Counted from the stretch's first letter, positions 1-6,900 are shown. The stretch is 7,751 nucleotides of DNA from Alphaproteobacteria bacterium (GCA_022600335.1 JAHZKN010000155.1:1-7751); one strand, 5' to 3'. The notes: generated by a model not told the origin, from the sequence alone. Program-made: numbers and translations.

Positions 1-440
1 GGCCAAGGGTCTGGAAAAAGAACGAAGGCTCGGGCAATGCTGTCCTGTGGCAACGAGCGAAGCACGGGTCGCACGTCGCCTGGGTAAATGCGGACATTCT
101 TGAGGTGCTTCTCAGCGATCGCAGTGAGGGCTTTGACCACACCATCCTCAAAGGGTTCAGCAGCGATAAACCCAACATCGGGATTTCGTTCCGCTTGCCA
201 AATCAGATGTTCACCACCACCAAATCCGATTTCCATCCACACCTCAGGCGGGGTCGGTGAAAACAAGGCGTGCGGCTCTGGTGGCAATGGGCCTTCAAGA
301 TCAAGGCCCCATTGGGCTAAGCCGTCACGCAATATTGAATCTTGGCGAGCGCTGCGCTTGCGTCCACGGCGACGTCCAAACGAGCGTACCTCGTGGACCA
401 CAGGTCGATGTTCATCAGATTGACGTTCGTCGCCTTCCAT
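1..440 (-). CDS. trmB: tRNA (guanine-N7-)-methyltransferase TrmB, 3' end missing
   Basis: TrmB transfers a methyl group from S-adenosylmethionine to N7 of guanine 46 in the variable loop of tRNAs, in the cytoplasm. I read 146 residues from the ATG at 440-438; the gene leaves the window at position 1, so roughly the last third is missing. The basic N-terminal segment SFGRRRGRKRSARQ (about residues 20-33) corresponds to the family's GRR tract. The SAM-binding glycine motif EIGFGGGEHL lies at residues 70-79, an acidic position follows in AAEPFEDG (93-100), and the visible part ends in the family signature FPDPW. The start is supported by an AGGAG ribosome binding site ten bases upstream, which is itself inside a small hairpin. 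It lies 50 nt downstream of metK, in the same direction, so it is probably co-transcribed with the gene that supplies its cofactor. Identity is secure; the C-terminal catalytic part cannot be checked. Confidence 0.95.
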   Translation of the reverse strand, partial: MEGDERQSDEHRPVVHEVRSFGRRRGRKRSARQDSILRDGLAQWGLDLEGPLPPEPHALFSPTPPEVWMEIGFGGGEHLIWQAERNPDVGFIAAEPFEDGVVKALTAIAEKHLKNVRIYPGDVRPVLRSLPQDSIARAFVLFPDPW

Positions 441-455
441 GGAGATACGTCTCCT
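441..455 (-). promoter_or_regulatory. trmB ribosome binding site inside a 5-bp hairpin
   Basis: On the minus strand the AGGAG of the trmB ribosome binding site (455-451) is part of a perfect stem GGAGA / TCTCC (454-450 with 445-441) closed by the four-base loop CGTA. The 3' arm ends directly against the ATG. The stem explains the rather long ten-base spacing and could reduce ribosome access. That it has an effect is inference. Confidence 0.5.
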
Positions 456-458
456 GCA

Positions 459-473
459 AGCCGCACTACGGCT
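459..473 (-). other. small hairpin in the metK-trmB gap
   Basis: The sequence AGCCG-TAGTG-CGGCT (minus strand) forms a perfect 5-bp stem with a five-base loop between the metK stop and the trmB start. No run of T follows it, so it is not a standard intrinsic terminator and read-through into trmB is expected. It could be an mRNA processing or stabilising hairpin, or chance. Confidence 0.35.
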
Positions 474-490
474 GGAGCTCGACCTGGGTC

Positions 491-1687
491 CTAAATCGCA
501 GCCTTGATGGCATCTGCCAAATCTGTCCGCTCCCACGAAAACCCGCCGTCACTATCGGGTGTACGCCCAAAATGGCCATAAGCTGCCGTGCGCGCATAAA
601 TAGGTTTGTTCAGATCCAGGTGGCTGCGTATGCCACGCGGCGTCAAATCCATGACGCCACGCAAAACGGCTTCTAATTTGCACGCGTCAACCGTGCCCGT
701 GCCGTAGGTGTCAACATAGACCGACAACGGCTCAGCAACGCCGATCGCATACGACAACTGTATGGTGCAGCGGTCAGCCAATCCGGCGGCGACAACATTC
801 TTTGCTAGATAGCGCGAAGCATAAGCAGCGGAGCGGTCAACCTTGGTGGGGTCTTTGCCAGAGAAGGCACCACCACCGTGAGGTGCGGCGCCACCATAGG
901 TATCGACAATGATTTTGCGCCCTGTGAGGCCGGTATCTCCATCAGGACCGCCAATCACAAACTTACCTGTTGGATTGACATGCCAGGCTGTCTTGTCGTT
1001 GACCCAAGCCGCTGGCAACACGTCTCGGATTGTCGGCTCAACGATAGCGCGCACATCACCTGATGATAGGTTGTCATCCAGGTGCTGCGTCGACAATACA
1101 ATTTGCGTTACCGCAACTGGCTTGCCATCTTCATACTGAACCGTAACCTGGCTCTTAGAATCGGGACCGAGCTTACCTGCATCGCCAATTTTCTGTTTAC
1201 GTGCCTTTGCCAGCTGTTCAAGAATTTTATGGCTGTAAAAAATAGGCGCGGGCATCAAGTCTGGCGTCTCGCGGCAAGCGTATCCAAACATAATGCCTTG
1301 ATCTCCAGCGCCTTCTGCCTTGTCTGAAGCCGCATCAACGCCTTGTGCGATGTCAGCCGACTGCGGATGCAACAGAACTTCAATATTCGCTGTCTGCCAA
1401 TGAAAGCCCTCTTGTTCGTATCCAATGTCTTTGATCGCATCGCGCACGACCTGAACAAGATCATCGTCCGTGATGGTATCGGGACCGCGGGTTTCCCCTG
1501 CTATAACCACGCGATTGGTTGTCGCCAGGGTCTCGCAAGCCGCGCGAATTTGCCATGGGTCAATCCCCGCTGTCGCGCCTTCGCGATAAAACAAATCGAC
1601 AATTTCATCAGAAATGCGGTCGCAGACTTTGTCCGGGTGACCCTCTGAAACGGACTCGCTTGTGAACAAATAGGATTTCCGGGTCAC
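491..1687 (-). CDS. metK: S-adenosylmethionine synthase MetK
   Basis: MetK condenses ATP and methionine to S-adenosylmethionine, releasing phosphate and pyrophosphate, in the cytoplasm. The 398-residue product has the full family length. The N-terminal signature [11 protein letters not shown] is at residues 10-20, the nucleotide-binding [12 protein letters not shown] at 126-137, and the glycine-rich phosphate-binding [17 protein letters not shown] at 271-287. The start is GTG, not ATG: an AGGGGG ribosome binding site lies seven bases upstream, and the protein then begins [12 protein letters not shown], as family members do. An ATG at 1694-1692 is in another frame. The gene is separated from the upstream regulator by 141 nt and is followed after 50 nt by trmB. 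Known SAM-sensing leader classes were sought upstream and not recognised, but the leader has several possible pairings. The identity is beyond reasonable doubt. Confidence 0.98.
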   Translation of the reverse strand: MTRKSYLFTSESVSEGHPDKVCDRISDEIVDLFYREGATAGIDPWQIRAACETLATTNRVVIAGETRGPDTITDDDLVQVVRDAIKDIGYEQEGFHWQTANIEVLLHPQSADIAQGVDAASDKAEGAGDQGIMFGYACRETPDLMPAPIFYSHKILEQLAKARKQKIGDAGKLGPDSKSQVTVQYEDGKPVAVTQIVLSTQHLDDNLSSGDVRAIVEPTIRDVLPAAWVNDKTAWHVNPTGKFVIGGPDGDTGLTGRKIIVDTYGGAAPHGGGAFSGKDPTKVDRSAAYASRYLAKNVVAAGLADRCTIQLSYAIGVAEPLSVYVDTYGTGTVDACKLEAVLRGVMDLTPRGIRSHLDLNKPIYARTAAYGHFGRTPDSDGGFSWERTDLADAIKAAI

Positions 1688-1693
1688 GCTGCA

Positions 1694-1700
1694 TCCCCCT
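1694..1700 (-). promoter_or_regulatory. metK ribosome binding site, fixes the GTG start
   Basis: AGGGGGA on the minus strand, with AGGGGG ending seven bases before the GTG at 1687-1685. It decides in favour of the GTG start. The same seven bases can pair with TTCCCCT at 1789-1783 further upstream in the leader (six Watson-Crick pairs and one G-U). Confidence 0.75.
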
Positions 1701-1709
1701 AATTTTCGG

Positions 1710-1730
1710 AAAAAGCCAAGTTCAATGGCC
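1710..1730 (-). terminator. weak terminator-like hairpin in the metK leader
   Basis: On the minus strand GGCCA-TTGAACT-TGGCT forms a 5-bp stem (four Watson-Crick pairs plus one G-U) with a seven-base loop, and the 3' arm runs into a stretch of five T (1714-1710). The layout is that of an intrinsic terminator or attenuator placed 23-43 bases before the metK start. The stem is short, so strong termination is unlikely; it may instead end part of the transcripts coming from the upstream regulator, or mean nothing. Confidence 0.3.
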
Positions 1731-1735
1731 GGTTT

Positions 1736-1789
1736 CTGACAATGTTTCGATCGCCGGTCAAGCGCGCAATCTGCGGCATGTCAGGGGAA
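1736..1789 (-). promoter_or_regulatory. possible structured RNA in the metK leader
   Basis: On the minus strand CTGACATG (1784-1777) can pair with CATTGTCAG (1744-1736), giving six continuous pairs, a one-base bulge and two more pairs. The 5' arm shares two bases (1784-1783) with TTCCCCT, which can alternatively pair with the metK ribosome binding site. The two pairings therefore compete at their edge, a layout seen in translational switches. The loop holds further small pairings, for example CGCA-GAT-TGCG (1774-1765). A 6-bp inverted repeat of this kind is expected by chance in a gap this long, so only comparison with relatives can tell. No match to SAM-II or SAM/SAH motifs was recognised. 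Confidence 0.25.
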
Positions 1790-1828
1790 CGACTTAGAAT
1801 TCAACTCACGGAACACGAAGCAGCCAGG

Positions 1829-2287
1829 CTACTCAACTTCACCAGACAGAGAACGCACCAGATCAATAATTGTGCGCCTGAGGCGAGGATCAGTAATTTT
1901 GACAAAGGCCTTGTTGAGCTCCAGACCGTCACGACTAGACAAAAACTCAATCACATAGCTTTCGTCAGGTGTTTCGCTGAAACCAGCTACTTCTGCAGAT
2001 GCCGACTCCTTACCGGGCGCATCCTCATAAAAGAACTGCACCGGTACGCCCAGAACCCTGGCCATGTCATAAAGTCGGCTGGCACCAATGCGATTGACAC
2101 CTTTTTCGTATTTTTGCACTTGCTGAAATGTTAGGCCGAGATGATCGCCTAGTTTTTCTTGGCTCATACCAAGCAGCATACGGCGCATACGCACGCGGCT
2201 TCCGACGTGCGTATCAATTGGATTGGGGCGACGCGTGCCGCGTGCACTCGCACCGGTTTGCTCCACGGTTGCTGTTTTAGGCGCCAT
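1829..2287 (-). CDS. XRE/Cro-CI family regulator, PhrR/PraR type
   Basis: This is a small cytoplasmic DNA-binding regulator of 152 residues. A Lys/Arg/Thr-rich tail (1-24) is followed by a Cro/CI-type helix-turn-helix domain at about residues 26-85, whose recognition region is MSQEKLGDHLGLTFQQVQKYEKG (41-63, broken here only for description) and which ends VLGVPVQFFYED. The C-terminal half lacks a known ligand-binding domain but ends in a conserved-looking helix RLRRTIIDLVRSL. Position between lnt and metK matches the rhizobial gene phrR (acid-induced in Sinorhizobium) and its relatives praR, which act on attachment, quorum sensing and symbiosis genes and repress their own transcription. That link is from memory of the family and context. 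The ATG at 2287-2285 follows GGGAGGA with a long spacing of 11 bases. Its targets here are unknown; autoregulation through the upstream dyad is an inference. Confidence 0.9.
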   Translation of the reverse strand: MAPKTATVEQTGASARGTRRPNPIDTHVGSRVRMRRMLLGMSQEKLGDHLGLTFQQVQKYEKGVNRIGASRLYDMARVLGVPVQFFYEDAPGKESASAEVAGFSETPDESYVIEFLSSRDGLELNKAFVKITDPRLRRTIIDLVRSLSGEVE

Positions 2288-2322
2288 AAACTCGTCGATC
2301 CTCCCAACTTCACGGGCTCAAT

Positions 2323-2350
2323 TCCTAGGTGCGGTGGTGGCAATCGTCAA
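2323..2350 (-). promoter_or_regulatory. candidate promoter for the PhrR/PraR-type gene
   Basis: On the minus strand TTGACG (2350-2345) is followed after 16 bases by CTAGGA (2328-2323). The -35 box matches the alphaproteobacterial TTGAC consensus; the -10 box is only partly CTATAT-like. Transcription would start near 2316, about 30 bases before the ATG. It is the best candidate in the 129-nt lnt-phrR gap, which otherwise shows no terminator. The two arms of an inverted repeat flank its -35 box. Confidence 0.35.
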
Positions 2351-2372
2351 CCTTCGGTCTTAGACACCGCAC
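2329..2372 (-). repeat. 8-bp inverted repeat around the candidate promoter
   Basis: GTGCGGTG (2329-2336, plus strand) and CACCGCAC (2365-2372) are perfect reverse complements separated by 28 bases. One arm abuts the candidate -10 box, the other lies 14 bases upstream of the -35 box. It could be a pair of operator half-sites for this or another regulator, or a hairpin in read-through RNA from lnt. Confidence 0.45.
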
Positions 2373-2416
2373 GTGTATTACTCCGTTTTTGAACGTTCTG
2401 TGTACATCTTGGCCAG

Positions 2417-4117
2417 TCACAACCCCTTCGCACGCGCCGTTGTCAAACCACACACAAGCCCCATAAACAGGGCAAGAAGCCCAATGAGTGTCCAGTCTCC
2501 AAAGCGCCCATATATTGTTTGCCGCAGCGGCTTTGGCACTGAAGCGTCAAACGACCCCTTATGGTTAAGATCCAACCTCTGGAAAACACGTCCAGCTGGT
2601 CCAATCATTGCGGAAATGCCGTTGTTCGCTGATCTAAGCAATGGAACACCCATTTCTACAGCCCGGACCTGTGCCTGATGGAAATGTTGACGCGGGCCAG
2701 TGGTGTTTCCAAACCACCCATCGTTGGTGACGTTGATATAGAGCTGAGGACGATCTTCAGGACGGGTTCCTGCCGAGACCTGGCCAGGAAAGATGGCCTC
2801 ATAACAAATCAACCCAGCGATGCCTGACATTTGACCAATGTTAAGTAACGGCCTCGGTTCAGCTCCGGAGGCAAAGCCACCGCGCATACGGCTTAGTTGC
2901 CGCAGCCCAATCGCTTCAAGTATCGTCTGAAATGGTAGGTACTCACCGAACGGCACCAAATGAATCTTGTCGTAAATAAGTGGCACTTGGCCGTCGCTAT
3001 CAAACACCAGCAGGCTGTTGTAGGCACGCCGCGGTGTGGATTGTTTTGTCGGGCTTGCGCCTCCAGGTTTGACATTGGGTGGATCGCGGCGCAATGCGCC
3101 AGACAACAGATGCGTGCCCGGTGGCAGCATGGCGCCAATCCGCTGCTGCACTGCTGGGATTTCAAGTGGCAGGAATGGCATTGCGACTTCCGGCCAAATC
3201 ACATGCGTGATGCCTGCTAAGTCATCTGCGACACCTGCAGCGTTTTGCTGTGACAGGGTCAGATGACTTGCAAAGATCCGCTCTTGATTCTCGGGCACCC
3301 ATTTTTCGCGTTGCGGAATACTGGCTTGCACCACACGCATGCGCACGCCTTCGACGAACGTCGGCGTCGCAGTCGTGAGCCGCCATGTGCCATAACTCCA
3401 AAAGGACGCCAAGATTACGACTGTCAGAACGGCGCCCTTAACCGCCGCCCATCCGCCTCTATCCTGCTCTGTTGCATCAACCGCAGCCACCGCCGGTGCC
3501 GCCGAAAGCGTGACAACAAAGATCGTCAGTCCATAAACACCAATCCAAGACACGACTTGCATCATTGGCAATGACGCAGTGAACCCATATCCCAAAGTGT
3601 TCCAGGGGAAGCCGGTGAAGACGTGCCCACGCAACCACTCAGCCATCGTCAACGTGACCGCCAGCACCAAGACACGAGCAAAACCTGGCATCCAAAACAC
3701 GCGGGCTACGGCAGCAGCTGCTGCAAAGAAGAGTGCCAAACCGGCTGGCAACAGCGTCACTGCAAACGGCAGAGCCAATAAAAATAAATCTGCTTGAACC
3801 AAAAAGGCTTCGCCAACCCAAAACAGTCCAGCTGAAAAGTAACCAAAGCCAAATAGCCATCCGGCCAGTGCCGCGGACCAAACCGAGTCTCTTAAGCTCT
3901 CACCGTGATTGCAGCCATCAATCAGCCATATCAGGCAGGGAACCGTGACAAATAAAATGGGCCAGGCAAAAAAGGGCGCCAGTGCCAGTACACTTGCAGC
4001 ACCAGCCAGCACCGCAACAGCCAGGCGTTTCCAATCTGCACTGGTGCGAACTCTTGATGCGAATTTTGTAAGCGCAGTCCCCCAGCCGAATCCGGCACTT
4101 TTGCTGGCTAATGCCAT
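2417..4117 (-). CDS. lnt: apolipoprotein N-acyltransferase Lnt
   Basis: Lnt adds the third acyl chain to the N-terminal cysteine of lipoproteins, using phospholipid as donor, in the inner membrane with its active site facing the periplasm. The product has 566 residues. Hydrophobic segments fill roughly residues 31-240, with one more at about 541-558, around a nitrilase-type catalytic domain (about 258-520). By alignment with the E. coli enzyme the triad is Glu310 (in WPEVAMPF), Lys384 (in YDKIHLVPFGEYLPF) and Cys438 (in LICYEAIFP); the second conserved Glu of FGEY is residue 392. I chose the ATG at 4117-4115, with AGAGG ten bases upstream; an in-frame TTG at 4123 would add two residues but lies too close to that site. 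The gap to the CorC-type gene is 16 nt, so they are surely co-transcribed. In Sinorhizobium the same gene, actA, is needed for acid tolerance. Confidence 0.97.
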   Translation of the reverse strand: MALASKSAGFGWGTALTKFASRVRTSADWKRLAVAVLAGAASVLALAPFFAWPILFVTVPCLIWLIDGCNHGESLRDSVWSAALAGWLFGFGYFSAGLFWVGEAFLVQADLFLLALPFAVTLLPAGLALFFAAAAAVARVFWMPGFARVLVLAVTLTMAEWLRGHVFTGFPWNTLGYGFTASLPMMQVVSWIGVYGLTIFVVTLSAAPAVAAVDATEQDRGGWAAVKGAVLTVVILASFWSYGTWRLTTATPTFVEGVRMRVVQASIPQREKWVPENQERIFASHLTLSQQNAAGVADDLAGITHVIWPEVAMPFLPLEIPAVQQRIGAMLPPGTHLLSGALRRDPPNVKPGGASPTKQSTPRRAYNSLLVFDSDGQVPLIYDKIHLVPFGEYLPFQTILEAIGLRQLSRMRGGFASGAEPRPLLNIGQMSGIAGLICYEAIFPGQVSAGTRPEDRPQLYINVTNDGWFGNTTGPRQHFHQAQVRAVEMGVPLLRSANNGISAMIGPAGRVFQRLDLNHKGSFDASVPKPLRQTIYGRFGDWTLIGLLALFMGLVCGLTTARAKGL

Positions 4118-4133
4118 GTGCAACGTGCCTCTG

Positions 4134-5177
4134 CTATCCTGAGCGCGATGACGCTTGATGTGCGCTCGTCTTGGACTTCTTTCCGGATTTGAACTTAGTC
4201 TGATGAATTTTCAACTTCTTCACGCGTCTGGGGTCCGCGTCTAACACTTCAAACTCAAGTCCGGAGCCGTGTCGTACAATCTCGCCGCGTGCAGGAACGC
4301 GGCCAACCAGGGTGAAGACCAGACCACCAAGAGTGTCTATTTCGTCCTCCTCCTCAGTTGTTAAGATTTTTGACCCCAAGTGCTGTTCTAGATCTTCGAC
4401 AGGCGTACGCGCCGATGCGACAAGACCATTGGCCTTGTCGACTGAAATGTGCGCAGCCTCCGCTTCATCGTGCTCGTCTTCGATATCGCCGACGATTTGC
4501 TCAACCAGGTCTTCGATAGTCACCAATCCGTCTGTACCGCCGTACTCATCGACCACCAACGCCATGTGAATGCGTGTGGATTGCATGCGGATCAAAAGGT
4601 TCATCGCCGGCATGGAGAGCGGAACGTAAAGAACGGGTCTGCGAATATTCAGGCTGCCAATTGGCCGCGTTAGATCGACAGAGCCGAGGTCTAACGAAGA
4701 GATCTCCGTTTCAAGTGGTGTGGTAGCGTGTGCAGAACCGTTTGAGTGACCATTCTTGTCCGCGGACGGATGTCCACCTTGGCGCAAAAGCCAACTGAAC
4801 AAATCTTTGATGTGCACCATGCCGTCAGGATTATCGAGTGTCTCTCGATAAAGCGGTACACGTGAGACACCTCCGTCTTTAAACTTCAATAGAAGGTCGC
4901 TCAGCAGCTCTGTTTCGTCGACTGCTATAACGTCGGCACGTGGCACCATGATATCTTCTACCCGGCTGCCACCGAAGTGCAACAATCTCACCAGCATTTC
5001 ACGTTCTTGAGCTGAAAAGCCGCTTTGCGTCTGCGCTTCATCCTTAAGGGCGGTCTCTAGGGTGTCCCGCAGGGAGCTTGAGCCGACTAACCCAAACTTC
5101 TCGGCAGCTACCGCCGTCCAACGCGCTATTGTTGCGCCCGGAGTCTCTTGCCGCTTGCCTTTCTGAGTCGTACTCAT
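4134..5177 (-). CDS. CorC/HlyC-type protein with paired CBS domains
   Basis: This is a soluble protein of the CorC/YbeX family, often annotated hemolysin or magnesium and cobalt efflux protein; recent work links YbeX to ribosome and magnesium homeostasis. Its exact role is unsettled. Of 347 residues, a CBS pair occupies about 75-235 with typical signatures EDIMVPRADVIAV and VVDEYGGTDGLVTIEDLVEQIVGDIEDE. A CorC/HlyC C-terminal domain follows at about 243-325 (DTLGGLVFTLVGRVPARGE). There is no DUF21 membrane domain, so it is the short cytoplasmic form. A roughly 40-residue Gly/Ser/His-rich linker (132-172) separates the two CBS halves, and the last 25 residues are rich in Lys and Ser. An in-frame TTG at 5183 lies six bases from an AGGA site and would add two residues; ATG is 12 bases from it, so the start is uncertain. 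It sits between ybeY and lnt, as in E. coli ybeZ-ybeY-ybeX-lnt. Confidence 0.93.
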   Translation of the reverse strand: MSTTQKGKRQETPGATIARWTAVAAEKFGLVGSSSLRDTLETALKDEAQTQSGFSAQEREMLVRLLHFGGSRVEDIMVPRADVIAVDETELLSDLLLKFKDGGVSRVPLYRETLDNPDGMVHIKDLFSWLLRQGGHPSADKNGHSNGSAHATTPLETEISSLDLGSVDLTRPIGSLNIRRPVLYVPLSMPAMNLLIRMQSTRIHMALVVDEYGGTDGLVTIEDLVEQIVGDIEDEHDEAEAAHISVDKANGLVASARTPVEDLEQHLGSKILTTEEEDEIDTLGGLVFTLVGRVPARGEIVRHGSGLEFEVLDADPRRVKKLKIHQTKFKSGKKSKTSAHQASSRSG

Positions 5178-5200
5178 CTTCAAACCAAATCCTAAAACGG

Positions 5201-5752
5201 TTATCGGTACGGATTTTGAATATTCAAGCGCACCAGTAATTCAATTTCCAGTTGCTCCATGCGCTCGGCTTCGGCATCTGTTCCATGATCATAGCCCAAC
5301 AGATGTAAGAGACCGTGAATGACTAGGTGTTGTACGTGGTCTTTAGGGGCTCGGTCCGCTTGTCGGGCCTCAGTCATGATGGTCTCGAACGCTAAGACGA
5401 CATCTCCCAGATATCCGCCTTGGTCCTCATCGAATTCTGCGCCCTCAAGACGTACAAACGGAAAAGACAGAACATTGGTTGCCTTATCAATTTTGCGATG
5501 TGCAAAATTGAGCTCCCGCACCTGTGCGTCATCCGCCAACACAACGGAGACCGTCTGGGTGGACTTAGCGCCAGAGTAATGTTCACCATTTGCTCTGGCC
5601 ACAATGTGCGTGGCCTGCTTAATAAGTGCTTCGACGTCAGCAATCTCCTGCCAAACCTCCGACTGCAAAACAACATCTGCAGACAACCGGAGTTGTGATG
5701 TGCTTTCATCACGCACCTGAGACCCTCGATCTCGGCTAAGCGTTGGTTCCAT
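5201..5752 (-). CDS. ybeY: endoribonuclease / rRNA maturation factor YbeY
   Basis: YbeY is a zinc-dependent endoribonuclease-like factor needed for 16S rRNA 3' end maturation and late-stage 70S ribosome quality control. The product has 183 residues. The zinc motif HGLLHLLGYDH gives His146, His150 and His156 in the expected H-x3-H-x5-H spacing. The conserved stretch HRKIDKATNVLSFPF (85-99) carries the arginine (Arg86) aligned with the functionally important Arg59 of E. coli YbeY. GYLGDVVLAFETI (113-125) is also typical. The ATG at 5752-5750 is only five bases after the phoH stop and has a poor ribosome binding site. An in-frame GTG at 5716-5714, preceded by GAGGG with six-base spacing, would give 171 residues, nearer the usual family length; either start is possible. 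Tight coupling to phoH fits the known YbeY-YbeZ partnership. Confidence 0.96.
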   Translation of the reverse strand: MEPTLSRDRGSQVRDESTSQLRLSADVVLQSEVWQEIADVEALIKQATHIVARANGEHYSGAKSTQTVSVVLADDAQVRELNFAHRKIDKATNVLSFPFVRLEGAEFDEDQGGYLGDVVLAFETIMTEARQADRAPKDHVQHLVIHGLLHLLGYDHGTDAEAERMEQLEIELLVRLNIQNPYR

Positions 5753-5757
5753 GATCT

Positions 5758-6810
5758 CTAGCTCTTGGGGGCCGTTGATGGTGCACGGCCTTTACTTTGA
5801 CGCTCGTAGGACTCAACAATTCGTGCAACAAGATCACGGCGCACAACATCGGCAGAAGAAAATGTCACAGCTCCAATACCGTCAACGTTCCGGAGCATGC
5901 CAACCGCGTCCATCAAACCAGACGTTTGACCTGGAGGGAGATCAACCTGTGACGGATCACCGGTGACGACCATCTTTGAGCCTTCCCCGAGGCGGGTCAA
6001 AAACATTTTCATCTGCATGCTGGTTGTATTTTGTGCTTCGTCCAAAATCACAAAGGCGTGCGCTAAGGTACGGCCACGCATAAACGCTAGTGGTGCAATT
6101 TCAATCACACCGTTCTCAATGTCACGTTCAACTTTTTCCGGCGGCAGAACATCATAAAGCGCGTCATAGAGCGGTCGAAGATAAGGATCGACTTTGTCCT
6201 TCATATCACCTGGCAGGAAGCCAAGACGCTCGCCGGCTTCAACAGCGGGGCGCGATAGAATAATGCGTTCGATTTTACCCTGTTCCAGGGCACGAGCGGC
6301 TGCCGCGACCGCGATATAGGTTTTACCTGTTCCAGCAGGGCCAATACCAAACACAAGATCGATGGCCTCAATCATGCGTATGTAACTGGACTGCGATGGA
6401 GACCGGGCTTTCACCGTGCGCTTGCGTGTCGCGATTTGTGCCGGGCCCGTTTTCACGCCTTCGCTTTTTGCACCATGACGAATGAGTCCATCAAAATCAC
6501 CGCTACCCACGGTCTCGCCCTTTGCCAACCGTCGATAGAGCGATTCCAGCACGTCCTGTGCCGTTGCACACGCGGCCTCTGAACCTTTGAGAATGACAAC
6601 ATTGCCGTGCGGCTGCGCCTCGATGCCGAGCCGGTCTTCGATCAATGCAAGGTGAGAATCGTATTCGCCGAGAAGCTGGGTCAGCAGTCTGTTGTCCTCA
6701 AAAGGTACAACAATACGTGCGCTGGTATCTGAAGGGTTCTTTGACGGGGCCCCAACGCCGGCCGCGGATGATCCGCGATAGGTGGTCAAGTTTGTGTCTC
6801 CAATCGGCAT
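5758..6810 (-). CDS. phoH: PhoH family ATPase (YbeZ)
   Basis: This is a PhoH/YbeZ-type P-loop ATPase, a putative RNA helicase-like protein that works with YbeY in rRNA processing. From the ATG at 6810-6808 it has 350 residues. An N-terminal KH-like region lies at about 35-100. The ATPase domain carries Walker A GPAGTGKT (157-164), the PhoH signature SRPAVEAGE (186-194), Walker B VILDEAQNT (254-262) and the sensor-like TGDPSQVDLP (283-292). An in-frame GTG at 6849 would add 13 residues but has no ribosome binding site, whereas the ATG has a GGAAA upstream. The stop codon lies five bases before the ybeY ATG, implying translational coupling. The 90-nt gap from miaB has no clear terminator or promoter, so it may belong to one transcript with miaB. 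The C-terminal tail is short and unremarkable. Confidence 0.96.
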   Translation of the reverse strand: MPIGDTNLTTYRGSSAAGVGAPSKNPSDTSARIVVPFEDNRLLTQLLGEYDSHLALIEDRLGIEAQPHGNVVILKGSEAACATAQDVLESLYRRLAKGETVGSGDFDGLIRHGAKSEGVKTGPAQIATRKRTVKARSPSQSSYIRMIEAIDLVFGIGPAGTGKTYIAVAAAARALEQGKIERIILSRPAVEAGERLGFLPGDMKDKVDPYLRPLYDALYDVLPPEKVERDIENGVIEIAPLAFMRGRTLAHAFVILDEAQNTTSMQMKMFLTRLGEGSKMVVTGDPSQVDLPPGQTSGLMDAVGMLRNVDGIGAVTFSSADVVRRDLVARIVESYERQSKGRAPSTAPKS

Positions 6811-6900
6811 GGCGCCGAGTTTCCAAACGAGCGCGTAAGTGTAACACACACTGGCAAAAATGCGAATTTAAGCCCTCATTATGCTCTACAAAGCCCGCGT

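Noticed and set aside
257..676. 139-codon plus-strand frame across the trmB-metK boundary
   Set aside because: It overlaps two clear minus-strand genes, and its residue content (rich in Arg, Cys, Pro) is typical of antisense frames.
1697..1725. Promoter TTGAAC with 17-base spacing to TTAGGG before metK
   Set aside because: The -10 match is poor and would overlap the ribosome binding site, leaving almost no leader.
1688..1828. Known SAM riboswitch upstream of metK
   Set aside because: I looked for the SAM-II core and the SAM/SAH motif ahead of the ribosome binding site; neither characteristic sequence is present. A model search would be more sensitive than reading by eye.
1742..2134. 130-codon open frame on the plus strand opposite the PhrR/PraR-type gene
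   Set aside because: It is fully antisense to a recognisable gene, has no ribosome binding site or family resemblance, and its composition is that of a shadow frame.
2391..2398. Palindrome GAACGTTC just after lnt
   Set aside because: A self-complementary 8-mer without a loop cannot act as a terminator hairpin, and a single copy gives no support for an operator.
6811..6849. Longer PhoH starting at the GTG at 6849
   Set aside because: No ribosome binding site precedes it, and the extra 13 residues show no family resemblance; the ATG at 6810 is preferred.
6838..6852. Inverted repeat AGTGT-N5-ACACT upstream of phoH
   Set aside because: Only 5 bp with no T run, so not a terminator; such short repeats are common by chance and it lies at no recognised promoter.
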